The notes: a model not told the origin generated them from the letters alone. Positions 44,741 through 58,700 are shown, counted from the stretch's first letter. The stretch is 64,000 nucleotides of DNA from Carallia brachiata (GCA_021464245.1 JADCRB010000046.1:3049214-3113213); one strand, 5' to 3'. Made by a program: numbers and translations.

Positions 44741-45689
44741 GAATAAATAAACAGAATTATGGATGTTTGAAAAGTAAAATTGGTCATTAGTTAGATCCTT
44801 TTCTTAATAAGTCACGTACCGAATATTAGCCAACCTCTAGAATTTTTCCTGGTTTCCCTATCCCGCATTTAACCGAATCCAACAGACTCAAGTAAGTACG
44901 ATGTAGATAAACAAAATAATAAAGTAGATCTCAGTGGGATTAACTTTCAATTCTTTAACAATTTTTCTTCTTTCATTCATTTATGGACTTTCGAGACTTT
45001 TTTTTTTTTTTTTTTGAGCATGATAAATCACTTCGTGCCGATCTGTCGCTGGTAAACTTTCCGGCATCATAGGGATTGATCCCTATGAGCATTTCGTGAC
45101 CATGGCCATTGGTTTGGCTTTGAAGGCCCTCCTCGTTCCGAGGCCGTCTTGATAATATGGTTGTACTTGTCGGGGCAGATTCCTTTCATTTTTTTTTTTT
45201 TAGCTAGTGTTCGATCAATTAATTACATATTAATTAATATTTGATCGATTAGTCCAAACTTAGCAACAAAAAAGATTTGTCTTAAGTCACTTCCTTTCTT
45301 TTGTCCAAATTACTTTTTTTGTTTTTTCGATACAAGGAGCTCAAAAGTTTGAACACAAAATTTCAACGAGATATTATGGGACTGAAATTTATTAGTTCCT
45401 TTTACAAACATTACAATTCTCAAGACAAACAATTTAAGAGAATGATGGGACTTTGTATAGTTTTGAAAAAGACTAATTACTTACCATAGAATTTATTATT
45501 TTATAAATTTAGTGTAATAATTCAGCTTATTATATTGTACATTCAGTATAATTCTCTCTAATGATATTGTGAAATAATTACTCATACTCTCTTATTTTCC
45601 TTCAAGAAAAAAAATAATAATGGACCCAATACATTTTTTTTTGACCCAATCCATTGGACAATACACCCCCAACAAAAACTTCTATATTT

Positions 45690-45818
45690 GGGAAGCAGCC
45701 TTAGCTGCATTGGTTGGAGGGCTTACCCTCCAACTGCAAGGTCTGGAGTTCGAACCTCAGACCGCTCATTCCCATACCCCCATCCTCAGTTAGCTGGTCT
45801 CCAGCTCCTTTAATACCC

Positions 45819-45847
<29 letters not shown>
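45690..45847 (+). mobile_element. tRNA-derived SINE
   Basis: The head has TTAGCTGCATTGG as A box and GAGTTCGAACCTC as B box about 45 bp apart, as in pol III promoters. The body ends in a run of about 28 A. AAAAACTTCTATATTT on the left (45674-45689) and AAAAACCTCTATGTTT on the right (45842-45857) are a 16-bp target duplication with two differences. Confidence 0.88.
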
Positions 45848-45849
<2 letters not shown>

Positions 45850-46041
45850 CTATGTTTTCTATCCATTAACCTTTAAATCCATCCTCTTAGAAATTTCCTG
45901 AGTTCTGGCTGGAGTCACTTAACAACACACACAAAAAAAAAAAAAAAAGGGAAATTTCCTTGATTAAGCGTTGGATTTCTTTGTATGAATCCAATACAGA
46001 ATAGTACAGACACAACTTACTACAACATTTCCAATTGGGTG

Positions 46042-48226
46042 CTATTTGATGACAACGTTAACCAAATCTTTGAAATTTTCAGTGGAGCTACCATCTGATT
46101 TCACAGCATCTAAAGCGAGCTCTTTGAGGGCTCCAAGTTTTTCCCTCATCTTGTCTCCTTTTTCAGTTGACAAAATAAGTTTTAAAGCTTCAACTGTAGC
46201 ATCTTTACTAATGATTCCACCCTTAATTCCCACACCAGCCTCCCAAACTGCCTCTATAGTCCTCGTGTTAAGCTGCTGATCCCCAAAAAATGGCCTACAA
46301 ACCATAGGCACCTTGCCAATAATACTCTCCAAAATGGAGTTCCAGCCACAGTGAGTCACGAAAACCCCAGTTGCATTATGCTGCAAAACTTTAACCTGTG
46401 GAGTCCAGGAAACTATTTTCCCTTTCTCTTTAGTCCTTTCCAAAAACCCCTTTGGCAATTTCGCCTCAGGATCCTCTTTGAACGACCAAAGAAATGGAAA
46501 CCCACTAGCCTCCAATGCTTCCGCTAATTCTGCTAGCTCATGGGGTGGTGGCATTATCACACTGCCAAAACTAATGTACACCACAGACTTGTCTTCCTGC
46601 TTGTCCAACCATTCCAGGCAGCCTTGAGGATCAGAAACTGTTGAATCAGGAGAAGCCAAAACAAATGGGCCAACGTTAAGGAACTTTTGAAATCTTGACT
46701 TGAGTTCATTGACCACAAGAATGTCTAGTTCTTCAAATGAGTTGGTAGCTACTGCAGTGGCTTGTGATAGCATTAATCCCATTTTGTATAATAACATTGG
46801 GAAACCGAAATCCAAGCTCGGAGCAGTAATTTCTCCGGGCATGTCAACTTCACGTATTGCAGAAAATCCAGGAAGGAAGTCTATACTTCTGTCTTTGGGC
46901 CCTGCAATATAAATTTAACGAATTTATAATTAGTTAATGAGATTGAATGTTTATTTTTCACGTACTTCTTTAGCCATATTTATAAGAACACCAATATGAT
47001 AAATAATATTACTATGCAATAATTCATCTAATGGTATATAATAACCTATTTTTTTTAAAATTAATTATGTGACAACTTATATTATTCTAAAATCTCCACC
47101 TAAAGTTTCCTAACTCATGCATGTGATAACAACATTTGACACGTTAATATAATTTATAAGTGCAAAATATTTTAACTATACGAGAAAAATTGATAACTCT
47201 TGATCATATTTAACTAAAAAAATTTAGTTATTAATTTGTAAAATGAAGACAATTATTTTAACTGCATAATTTACAGTTTAATAAATTTTTTAATAAATAA
47301 AAAAACAAAAAAAATGGAAAGAAAAAGAAATTCTTTATGAGCAGAGCTTTGAGGAAGGCAAATGCTACCGGGCCAAGTAATCAACTGGTCTTTAATTTCT
47401 TCCTTAAAAAGTACAGCAGGCAGAATTTCAAGATTAATTACATGGATAAGAATTAGGGAAGGGTCAAATCTGCTCCAATTTAGATCAGAAAAATTCTGTG
47501 GCCAACACCAAGCTTACTTTTCTTAAGGACTTGACCGCAACAAACCAAAATACATTGCAATTTTCAGGTTAATGTTCAAAATCTTTGCAAAAAAATTTTT
47601 ATTTTGTTCTTTAATTGGTGTAATAACTGCAGACGATGATTAAAAAAAAAAAATCATGATACCGTAAAAAAAAAAAAAACAGAGAAAGATTGTAGTAAAC
47701 TAAGACAGGCATAATTAAACATACCAGATAATCCCAGTTTTTGTCTGACAAGATCAGTTTCAACGTGGAGGAGAAGCGAGCGAGGGCCGGCGGTCCAAAG
47801 TGGGACCCACGGGACTTGCAGTTCTTGTGCCATGTCCGCCGCAAACCAGAAGAACGCATCGGTAATGATGCAAGTAATGGGCCTTCCGGTCTCCTCCACA
47901 GCCGCGTCCATGGCCTGCCGGAAATTTCCGGGCGTGGCATTGAGAAAATTCTCGACGGGCGCCTGAGGATTCCCGGAAAACACGTAGTTCTCCGGCATTC
48001 CATCCGCCACGTTGTACGGCTTTATCTTGTTTTTCCCCGTCGAGCCCAAATCATGATGATTCCGAAACAGCATGCCATTAGACTGTTTCGTGCTGAAGAA
48101 GGAAAAGATCGCGTTTGGGACGGCGGCGGAGAGCCTTGTGACGAGGTTTAGCAGCGGAGGCGCGTGGGTGCCGAAAGGGCATGCCAGTGCCGCAATGTGT
48201 TTTGGGCCATTTTCGACTTCTGTCAT
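46042..48226 (-). CDS. UDP-glycosyltransferase, flavonoid 3-O-glucosyltransferase-like (UGT78 group)
   Basis: Two exons, 48226-47725 and 46901-46042, join in phase to 453 codons, a usual length and intron position for this clade. The catalytic His is at 21 in FGTHAPPLL and the Asp partner at 123 in IITDAFFWF. The PSPG donor-binding box runs from W333 (WTPQVKVLQH) through HCGWNS to DQ at 375-376; a final Gln favours UDP-glucose over UDP-galactose. The overall sequence resembles anthocyanidin/flavonol 3-O-glucosyltransferases, cytosolic enzymes that glucosylate the C3 hydroxyl of flavonoids. The exact acceptor cannot be told from sequence. The reading frame is intact. A copy of its last codons and 3' flank lies at 35270-35740. 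Confidence 0.9.
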
Positions 48227-48410
48227 GGTAGAAAATGTCAGGGACCCAATTTGCTAATTAACCCAAGCTGTGTTGTATGATTATTTTTTTCCAGGCAAAT
48301 GCAGGGATGTTTATACAGGAAAAGAAAAAAAGACATTTGCTAAAGTTGCTGACCAGGGAGGTCATTTGGGGTAGGTAAAGGAAGAGGTTCTCATTTCCGC
48401 TGAAATAATG

Positions 48411-48421
48411 GTATTTATAGC
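48411..48421 (-). promoter_or_regulatory. Candidate TATA box of the UGT gene
   Basis: GCTATAAATAC on the minus strand lies about 190 bp upstream of the start codon. Motif and position only. Confidence 0.4.
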
Positions 48422-48429
48422 AGATGGCA

Positions 48430-50935
48430 AAATATAGTCAACAAGAAAAAAGAGCAGAGGACAATTTTTTTTTAGGACCGTTCGTTATATTCCATTTGAA
48501 AGTTAATTAATTCAGATCAATTCGAATAAGATTAGGTGGGTAGTAAAAATTTTTTAACAAATATTTAATATGACTACATTAAAAAAATAGAGTATGATGA
48601 ATCTCTCGTGCCTCTCTCATCTCTTTCTTAAAAGCAGGTAAGGAGCCTGTGGCTTTTGAGACAGGAGGAGTTCTGAATTTTTTGTTAATTAAATTAAAAT
48701 GAATGAAAAAGGAAGTCGCATCCTTTTGTATTTTTTTCTTGTAAGATTAGTTAGGTTCAGCAATTAAGAATTTGTTTTAGCATTTTATTTCAAATTTAAC
48801 ATTTTTGGTGTTGTTAAAATTTTTTATAAATGAAAAACATATAAATGTTGTTATAAATCTTAATGGTCTATAACATTTTTCGATCATGAGATAGACACTT
48901 TCTAACCTCAAAAGTAGGCCGCCTTCCCTTCATAAAAATGAGAAAGAGAGAATAGAGATAGGGGGTTGGGGACCTCCAGCAGTAAAAAATGGTGGGACAG
49001 AACCTGCCAATGGTAGACACAGAACATTGGTACATGTCAATAAACTAGCCATTCGACACAGAAGCAATTATGGTCTTGCTATCGAACGGTTAAAGTCCGA
49101 GTTTAGATGTGAGAACGGACCCACTAGATTAAAATTGTGATGTAAATGTAGATGTAGTAGTTGTACTTTTAGTGGCTGAGAGTTTAAAGGGAGGTATCGG
49201 ACGTGGATGTACATGGCATCGCGTATCATTTTGAGCATAGTTGCTCACCCACACGCTACTACCACACTTTATTAGTAAATTAAATAGTAATTTAATATAA
49301 TTTTATTTATAAAATATAAAAAAGATAAAATTAAAATTTAAAATTATATAATTATTATTTTATAATTTAAAATTATAAATCCTACGTGATATGTACTAAA
49401 AAAATTTTAACTTTAAAAAAAATTTAAAAAATATTCTTATAGAAATTATTAACACAATTACACTTTATTAATATATATTTTTTAATTTACAATGAATTCT
49501 ATTAAATATTTGATGATGAGAAATTAAGGTTAAGTGAGATTTAAATTTTTCGACTATAATTAAGCAAATGTTTAATCACACACGTTATTAATAATAATTT
49601 ACGCTTTCCCTGCAATTGGGGCAAGAACTTTTTCCGTATTATTACGCGGTGTCAAAACTGCAAGCTTTGTGTTGATGGCTTGTTGGCTTGATTTGAGGCC
49701 CACAACACAATATGCATTTCGAGCTGCTTACATTCCGAGTATTCAAGCTTTTGGAATGATTTTTGGCCCCTGTTTTGTGTTCTGCCTCCTTAATAAAGGC
49801 GCAACAAAGACACAAAATTATACTTCATTTTGGGTTTTTCAGCTTTTAGTTTTTTTTTTATTTTAGCAAATTTTACTGATCAATTAGCTCGGAGTGTAAG
49901 ACGACTCCAATGAACTAAAGAGAAGAAATCAAATGGCAAGCTCGCAGTCCAAGAGCGGCCCATCACATTTATAGTAAGGAAATTTTAGAAAGAACAATTT
50001 TATTAAAATACATTTAGATATGTAGTTATATAAATTGTTGTATAGTTGAATTTAAAATTAAAAAATAATAATTAAACACCATTAAATGAAATGAATTGTG
50101 TGTGCATTTGTAATAACTACAAATGAAATACATAGTAGTAGTGTCCACAAAATAGAACTATGGTATATGACATCTGCATTGTAACATAACTAGGGAGTAA
50201 ATAAAAACTATATATATTTTGTTAACACAATGAAAGGTATCTATAGTCCTTGCAGTAGATCATATTCGATTGGTGAATTTGATTCTTTTTTATGTATAAA
50301 TAAAATTACTTAGTATTACTCATTTTAATGGTCCAAAAACGTAGTACAAACGGACTCGAACTGAGTGCCCAATTACTCATCGTATTGAACCCCTACGGGG
50401 AGTGGGCTCCATTTACCTTCGCCATAAACATGGTAGACGGTAACTCTAGTCCGGATTGTGCCTGCATGTTCCAACATTTTCATGGTACGAAAGAAAGAAA
50501 GTAATTGGTCCGTCATCTGCAACCAACGACCAGCACGGAGGGCGAAGGACGGTGGAATGGAAAGACATCCATTTGTAGATCGCGGACTGGACGACAATAA
50601 TCAACCGGAGACCGGCGGTGACTTCAATCAAAAAAGAAATCAAACATCAGTCGAGGTGGTCCCACAATGATACAATTTGGGCCGTAATATGGGCCGATAA
50701 TTGGCTTTGTTTTTTTTTTTTTTTTGTTCGTGCCCCAACCGAAAAGGAAGCGCTAGCTTCAGCTTAAGGTTCAGCAAACTGAGGTTGGGCAGGAGCCCAA
50801 TTACTTGGGGATCCCCCAAAGACTGGGTGGGAGGTTCAACAAACCAAAAATTGAAAAATGTCTATGGATCCAATAAAAAGTCCTTTTGCCCCTTCTATCC
50901 TGATTCAAAAATTACTTTGGAAAAAAAATTGCTTT
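48430..50935. other. Intergenic region
   Basis: AT-rich, with a GC-richer island at 50370-50670. That island is open on both strands in several frames (for example a minus-strand frame with AIYKWMSFHSTVLRPPCWSL) but has no recognised family; it may be a relic of a gene. Confidence 0.4.
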
Positions 50936-51227
50936 GGATTTATGGTTTATTTGTTTATAAAAAAATAATTTAGTTCTATAAAATATTTACAGAAAAAAAT
51001 ATTTTCAGTAAAAATAATAATTTTCTCTTATTACTTATTTAAATCATTTTATGTTTTTTTTAAAATAACTTACGTTCAAAATGAGCAAAAATTATTTTTT
51101 GAAAATTCTAAAATTTTTTTAAAATTCTCCCAAATTTTTCTATTAACCACTCATTTTACATGAAATAAACGCTGAAAAATATGAAAAAAAAAATTGTAAA
51201 ATATTTAAAAAAAAAAAAAACACACCC
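50936..51227. mobile_element. Decayed copy of the Tourist-like MITE
   Basis: GGATTTATGGTTTATTTGTT at the left and AAACACACCC at the right, with internal AAATATTTAC.GAAAA.AATA and AAATAAACGC words, match the element at 40197-40481. The target duplication is not clean. Confidence 0.55.
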
Positions 51228-51890
51228 TAGTTCAAGCAGGGGTTCCCTCAACCTCACCCCATGCTAACATAATTGGGGAATTAGGGAACTTTTTTTACTG
51301 GACTGGGAGGTGCAGTTGAGTCATCTCTACTAAGAAGCGAATTGGGATACTGATTGGCTAGCCAATTTCGCTTTCACACAATGGCTTAGTTTGTTGTTCT
51401 TGGACCAACTATCTCAAGGAATTCTTCAAGTTTTGTAGGAAGGTATTAGAAGGGTCTTCTTTCCTCTGGCTGTAATTGCTTAAGTTTGGGTTACTAACCT
51501 TCTTTCTTTTTTCCAAAAAAAAAAAAAAAAAAAAAGTAACAATATTTGCTGGTGAGTTTCGTCTCTGAAAATGACCTGGATTTTATTGTTGGTGTTTGGA
51601 TATGCACGTGAACGGTTTATTCTCAAAAGTTTCTTCCACTTTTTTTTTTTTTGTCATAATAATTAATAACTATGATTGAATGAAGTCATATTCATTTATC
51701 CTATTTTGGTATCTTAAGAGTCAAAAGAACAGGTAAACTTGAACACCTTGGGATAAACAACAGCAACAAACATGCAAACGATAGATTAATAACAGCAAGG
51801 CCTAATATTATCCAATTAGTACAGACATATAAATCTATAGACTAAAAGAAGCTAGGGTAATGCGTCTGTAATGGTGCACCTAATTTGGTA

Positions 51891-52481
51891 TCAATAGGGC
51901 CTTGCACCAATATAGTTGCCGGGAGGATCGTAATTGCAAGTCATGAACACATCCCCATCGTCACAAACAACACGAGCGCACCCAATTCTCCTAGTCGTCT
52001 TCCACACAATTTGCGTATAGTGCCCGCACATTTGGCCCTGGTCGCACGTGTTCGACTCATAATGATAGTACTTCTCTTCGCCAGCCCATGCACCCACAGC
52101 ATCAGTTGGGCTCCAACTAGTGCCACTGCCCCAGTAAATATTCTCTCCCAACTTAAAGTCCTCTTCAGGAAACGAATGTTCCAGCTTGCAGTCTGCCTTT
52201 CTTTTTCCAGCCCACCAGCTCGCGTACTTTTCAAGCTGGAAATCCCACCACAAAGGCAGCTCCCACTTGGCGGCCCTGACCAAATTATGTGCAAACAAGA
52301 ATTGTACTGACTCTCCAATGCAACCCCAGCATAGCTGCTTGGAGACCTTATATATTGTCTCGTTATCTGGTACTTTCCCCGGCGTTACGGTCGGCCAAGA
52401 GGGTTGGCAAGTGGCCACAAAAATGTTGCTAGTGAAGGTGATGATGAAGAGAGTAAAGAGAAAAGGCAATTGGGGCTTCAT
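51891..52481 (-). CDS. Secreted PR-1-like CAP-domain protein
   Basis: A single exon of 196 codons. Residues 1-25 form a hydrophobic signal peptide. The CAP domain shows AHNLVRAAKW, GENIYWGSG, the signature GHYTQIVWK and the second signature CNYDPPGNYIG, and six conserved cysteines are in place for disulfides. PR-1 proteins are apoplastic, bind sterols and are induced in defence. The mature N terminus is longer than in classical PR-1, with PTVTPGKVPDNETIYKVSKQ and an extra Cys pair (CWGC) before the domain, so it belongs to a PR-1-like branch and may not be the salicylate-induced form. Confidence 0.9.
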   Translation of the reverse strand: MKPQLPFLFTLFIITFTSNIFVATCQPSWPTVTPGKVPDNETIYKVSKQLCWGCIGESVQFLFAHNLVRAAKWELPLWWDFQLEKYASWWAGKRKADCKLEHSFPEEDFKLGENIYWGSGTSWSPTDAVGAWAGEEKYYHYESNTCDQGQMCGHYTQIVWKTTRRIGCARVVCDDGDVFMTCNYDPPGNYIGARPY

Positions 52482-52572
52482 ACTCTTTTATGGGTCTGCG
52501 CTGCTTTGCTTAGTAAGACAATCAGATTGTTTTTGTGGCAATAAATTTGGTGTGCCACACTGCCACTGCATA

Positions 52573-52586
52573 TCCTTTATAGAAAT
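52573..52586 (-). promoter_or_regulatory. Candidate TATA box of the PR-1-like gene
   Basis: CTATAAAGGATATG on the minus strand, about 95 bp upstream of the start codon at 52481, a good distance for a short leader. Confidence 0.5.
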
Positions 52587-52589
52587 TGG

Positions 52590-54454
52590 AAAACATAGAT
52601 GGACGGAAAAAAATTGGTTGGAATGAGTTACCGTATAATTGATCGATTAATTTATATACTAAATGATTATTTTTTTATAAAAAAAGAAATGATAGAAATA
52701 ACGTAATTTTTTATCAATTTTTTATTATAAATAATAATCATTTGTTTATAATATCAACTAATTAATTATACAGTAATTCATTTTAATCAACTTTTTCTCA
52801 ATCCGGACTCGTTCTATTCTAACAAGAGTGTGAACTCAAGGGTATATGGTTACTATTGCTAGACGCAATTGTGGAGAATGTGGATTACAATGTCCAATCA
52901 TTGCCGAATTGGATGGTTGAAATTGGATGGTGTTGTACAAAGCATTACGTGGTCGGTGGAGGACATGGCCGTTTGTTTGCATGGAAAAATAATCTATTGT
53001 TTGAGTCTCTCCCGTGAGCTAGGGGTATGTATTATTTACGCCCGTGAACTCCTGTTGTTGGTATTAGGGGACATTGGTGGCCACCATGGACGATTCCAGA
53101 ATAGATGCGTGGCACAAGCCATGACGTGTGCAGGAAAACTAATGGGTTCTATGCACTTAATTTATAGCTAAAGGAGCAGACAAAAAAAATTGAATTTGGT
53201 TTCAAACAACCGGTGGTTAAGAATTTAGTTTTTTGAAAATCTTGAATTCTAATTGAAAGAGTTACTCTAATTATATAATTTATGTTAAATTGAGAACAAA
53301 AAGAAAATGTTGAACTTCCTAGTTGCTCAGTGCCACAAACACAGATTTTTCGGGTGCCAATCCAGTCTCTCCATTGGAAACAGAAATCTTTATCATGAGA
53401 GACGATATCAAGGATGGGCCATACTCTACCCCAGCGGAGACCATTCATATATTTGAGATTCGTCTAAATGGATCCAATTAGCCCATAAAAATGATGGGAA
53501 CATTGTTCGGCTCAGCAAACCACATAATGCTTGGATTGAGGTTTAATTTATTTTTAGAGCCAGTCCAAACTGACTAAAAATTGATTAAAAAGTTATGCAT
53601 TTAGTCTCAATCCAAATCGAGTCTAAGCCGAAGAGTCCAAGCCCATCACCGTTATATGATGAAAGAGCTCAAGCCTATGTGTTTGGATTATAAGATTTTA
53701 GTAAAAGAAAATAATAAAAAAATAAAATTTAATAAAAAAATTATAAAAAAAGAAAATAAATGAATTCATCATTAAGAAAAATAAATGAATTCATCATTTA
53801 GATAGATGAAAAATGTGATAAAGAAAATAATTAGAAAGTGAATTGATATGTTTGAATTGTATAAAAAATTGATAGAAAAATAGTTATATTTATATTTTCT
53901 ACTGTTTTGGATATTTTTTTTAGTTTTTTTGTCCTATTTGTTGGGTATTTAAGTAAATTTATTTTTTTAATTTAATTTTTCTAGTCCGTTGTAGACATTG
54001 ATGTTGACCAATACCTACACACACACTCAATTTTCACCAACTTTTTTACATTTTAGCCAAACACCTGAAATTACCTTAAAAATCAGAATTTTAGTTCAAT
54101 TGTAATTTTACTAGGTTTTCAAATAAAGGGTACAGGTTGCGCTTGGTACGAGCGGCTAAAAAGGCCCAGGGGTTTCATTACTTTCATGGAAAAAAATTGG
54201 GTCACGAATATTTGACATGCCTTAGACATTGACAACGGTTTTTTTTTTTTTTTTGGTTTAATAAATGATAATCAATGAGCATTATTTGGTAAAGTAAGCT
54301 TGTATTCATGTGCGAGTGTGTCAAACTTGTTTTTGTAATAAAGCTCGGACTTTATTTTTGGCCTTGTTTCCCCTTCCATTCCCTTTAATACATTAGGGTG
54401 ATGAATGACTTAATAAAAAGGTAATGAATAACTAATTTCATGAAAAAAATTTTA
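52590..54454. other. Intergenic region
   Basis: AT-rich. Frames at 52869-53171 and 53149-53448 have no family signature. No bounded element recognised. Confidence 0.4.
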
Positions 54455-54924
54455 ACACTGTATTTAAATAAAATTATTGAGAGAGAAAAAAGTGGAGGAG
54501 AAGATCATTAGAGGAAGATAATATTTTTTATTCTCTTTTATGTTTGGAAAGAGGTGATGGGAGAAAGAAAAATTATAAATTCTTTTATTTAAAAAATTAT
54601 AAAAAGTGGGGGAGAGGAATATAAAATGTGTTGAAATAATAATTTTATCCTTCATAATAAATTCTATTAAGATATTTTATTTAGGTAAAATTATAATTTT
54701 TAAATTATGTAAGGGTAATTGAGTCATTTAATAAATTTAATAGGAGAAGTAACAACTTTCCTCCCATTTTTGAGAGGATTGATTTTAGTGGGGTGGGGAG
54801 AATTAGGAGAATTAAAAACTTTCATCTCCCTCACTTTTCAAATATTTTTCAAATACAACAATTTACTTTAATTCTCTCACTTTCCTCTCTCTCTCTCCCT
54901 ACTTTCCCCTCCTAAATACAGTGT
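54455..54924. mobile_element. MITE with ACACTGTATTTA inverted ends
   Basis: The left end ACACTGTATTTA is repeated, inverted, at the right end (TAAATACAGTGT). Purine-rich subterminal DNA on the left answers pyrimidine-rich DNA on the right. The target duplication is unclear, so the superfamily is not assigned. Confidence 0.6.
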
Positions 54925-55724
54925 AAATGTGCATAAGAATGAAAAACGAAGAACAAAATTTTTATAGTGTGACAGTAACTCTACTCGAGTATGAATGCTT
55001 ATGGTGCTTAATCAATCATCATGTTTAATTTAAAAGTTCTAAATTGTAAAGATTATGATTCAGGTTTAATTTAACCTTTTAATGAGAAAAAGAAATAAAA
55101 TGAATTTTTGAATAAGTATAATATATTTTTTCAAAATACATTTCATTTTTATATATAATTGAGTACATTTTTGTTTTCTGAAATTATAGTAATTTTTATT
55201 AAAATAAAACAAAAAAAAAAAAAAACTAAGTTTCACGACTCAAGCGCTTCGCGGCCCCACCAACTCCCCCGAGATTCCGTTTCGTTAATTGGTCAACCAA
55301 ACCTCCTCCGACGAATGGTGTAAAATCCGCCTCCACCACCGCCGACTGCCGTACATCTTTCGGCGCCTCCACTTCCACAAACCGCCGTCCTTTTTCTTCT
55401 TCTTCCCTTTGACATTTATATTACAGTGTTACAACCCAAAAAACAGTAATAATAATAATTAATGAAGAAGAAAGAAAAAAAAAATAAATAATCATTTTTC
55501 ATATCTCTTTTCAATTTCCTCCGCGCGTCTGCTTTCGATGATTCTCTCTTCCTCGCTCTGCCCCGCATGATCGCCGCCGACTCCCCTCCCTCCTCCCTGA
55601 AACGCGTCGCCGTTTTTGCGTCAGCCGGCGGTACTCCGGCCGCTCAGTCCAATTCGGATCGAATATTGCTTTCCGCAGCGGTGTGAAGTGGTTTCTGCCG
55701 GTGGCGTCGGCTGATCGGAGGCAG

Positions 55725-58700
55725 ATGGAGTGGGTGAGTCGAATGGGCAAAGCCTGCTTCAAGGAGAAAAGCAGGAGAGGGCTGAAGATCGAGGAGGACA
55801 GCGGCGGTGAGGACGTTCTCGACGCGGCGGCTGTCAAGGCGGGGTTTTGCCGGAGCATCTTGTAATCATGGTCAATGGACTCGTAGGGAGGTAAAAAATT
55901 GTCTTATACACAAGCAATCGAACATAATGACTAGCAAAAATAATGAAAAATTGAAACAATAAATAGAACTTTTTGGTGTGCAGTTCTGCAGATTGGAGAT
56001 TTGCCGCAGAGCAGTTCGTGAAGAGATTTCCCGACAAAGTGATTGTGCACCGTATGTTTTTCATATTTCTTGTTAATCTTCTCGGAAGTTGCATAATGTC
56101 TGAATTTCTCAGCAATGCAGAACAGAAATATAGCTTGATGATGTCTTTAATTTTTCCTTATTTTGTTGTCTGAATATCACTTAATATGTTGTGTCTACCA
56201 AAGCTCCATTATTCGGATGGGATATCAAAGTTGTGGTGTACAAAATAACAAAATCCAGTCCTGATTGAACCACGAAAGAGAATGTTGCCTAGTTGATATT
56301 CATTTTGGTTTGAAATCAAATGGTTAAACTTTTTGTCGTCGTGTTTCTCAGTTGTGATGTTTGCTATGATTGCACCGTCTGGCACTGCATAAACATAGGC
56401 ACCCACACGACGTGGCGTGCATACTTTTGATATGGCTTCTATATAGATTGTCTTTTGGTAATGATTGAACATGGTGGTTCATGATGTAAATACCGTGCGA
56501 AGCAGGCAGTGAATGCAACTATTCAAAATTGACATTTGACGGTGTTGATTTGATGGGCGAAAGGCTAGCTGAAGAGGTATGCTTCACAATCGTGTTTTTG
56601 CCTTTTGTGACTCGGCATGTTCTGCTTGTTGCTTTCTAATGGTCTGTGTACGTTGCTCCACTTTCAGGAAGTCTATGGTGACCATCTTTTGTACATGTCA
56701 ATTTCATGTATGATGCAGGTATTGGCAGTTGTGAGACATAGGCCTGAGGTGTGGAAGATTTCCTTTGTTGCTCATTCATTAGGTGGCCTTATAGCTAGGT
56801 ATGCTGTTGCAAGGCTGTACGAACATTTATCAAACGATGTCCCAAGTACTTCTGGGATTTCTATAAGTAAAGGGCACACAGATTCGATGCAAGGCCTTGA
56901 TAGAATTGCTGGACTGGAACCCATGAATTTCATAACATTTGCGACGCCACACCTTGGTTCGAGGGGACATAAGCAGGTTAAGTGACCTATGCTTCTACAT
57001 CCTCCATCTATCTCGAGCACTTTGCAGTGATCATGGTGCATTGCCTCATTTATTGTCTTCTACTTTATTTGGTTAGAATGCCATAGAAGCCTTTGTCTAA
57101 GTATCAGGAGGAAGACTGGCATCCTTGATTTTGCTATGGCTGTGTTGAGAGGTTAAACAGATTTTAGACCACGAACTGGGAAGCAGCTCAACATTTCCAT
57201 CACTTTCATGTGCTTATGAAACAGAATTTTGAAGAATAAATTTTTTTTTTTACGTTTAGTTTGTTTTATTCTTCTATTTGATATTACCAACTGTAGACTA
57301 ATATTATTATTGAATTTTACAGCTCCCATTTCTCTGTGGTCTCCCTTTTCTTGAGAGAAGAGCTTCTCAGACTGCACATTTGCTTGTTGGGAGGACTGGA
57401 AAGCATCTCTTCCTCACCGACAATGATGATGGAAGACCTCCTCTTCTCCTTCAAATGACCAATGACGATGGTGACCTTAGATTCATGTTAGTAACAACTC
57501 TTCACTGCTCCGTCTTTGATTTTCTGGAAATTTTGATGAGTAAATACTTGACAATGTGATTTATAACTGTGTAGATCAGCTTTACGTGCATTCAAGCGCC
57601 GTGTGGCATATGCCAATGCAAATTATGATCGTATCCTTTTATCAGTTAAGGGAGCTTTTGTAAAATATGGAGATATTATATCTACCTTCTATTTGTTAGT
57701 ATGTTTGTCTTAGCTTTTGCTAAGATATGGTTGGGTGGCGGACATCTTCAATCAGGCGTCAACATGAGCTCCCAAAGGTTTTCTTTTTGACGTTGTCTCT
57801 TTAGAGAGACTTCTCTCTATTTGTACTCGAGTGTACTAACTAAAGGTTTTCTTTATCTTCTTAATTCTCTTGGCTAGTCCAATCTGCTTATGGCAGATCA
57901 AAAATATCCTCATGTTGTACATGTTGAACAAGAAACTGTGGAGAACAGCCATGGCAAAGGATCTTCAGTTGTGGCAGACCAGACATTTGAGTTGGAAGGT
58001 TTCACAAATTCTCTCCTTCACACTTTGTAGTGTTTCTACCTTTTTTTGTTTTCTCAATTTTGTTTTGGTCATTATGATCCTTATAGATGATTTGGATAAG
58101 ATTATTACCCAAAATTATCCATTGTTCAGAGGTGCCATATGCTAATTCTGCAAAATTTTCATCAGGAAGCTTTAATAATTGATACATTCGGCGTGTGTTA
58201 TTGTCTGTTGGGTTTTTTTTTTTTTTTAATTCTTCTGATTCTTTGTCCTCTTCTTGTTAATTAAGTCTCTTCATGCATTGATTTACCAAGCTATCTCGAT
58301 CTAAGAACTATAAAACAACAACAATAAAACCTTAATCCCAAATTTAATTGGGGTCAGCTATATATCTTTTCTTGTCATTCCACTCTATTATGAACAACTG
58401 TGAGACACTATAAAGCATGGAATTGAAAACCGGACCGGACCGGCCGGTTCAACCGGAAAAACCAGGAACCGGTCCTAGGTCCGGTCCGGTTCAAGTCTAA
58501 AAATGGAATTCGGACCGAACCGGGAAAAACCGGTCAAGAACCGGAAAAACCGGTCAAGAACCGGGAAAACCGGAAAAATCGGGATCGGTTGAACCGGTTC
58601 AATTTAAATTAAAAAATTTTAATTAATTTAACCCAAACTTTATCTAATTATAATTAAAACTCTAATTTTAACTAAAAATTCTAATTTAGTTCTCAATTGA

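Noticed and set aside
50373..50670. GC-richer island as a gene
   Set aside because: Open on both strands in overlapping frames with no recognised motif, start context or splice structure.
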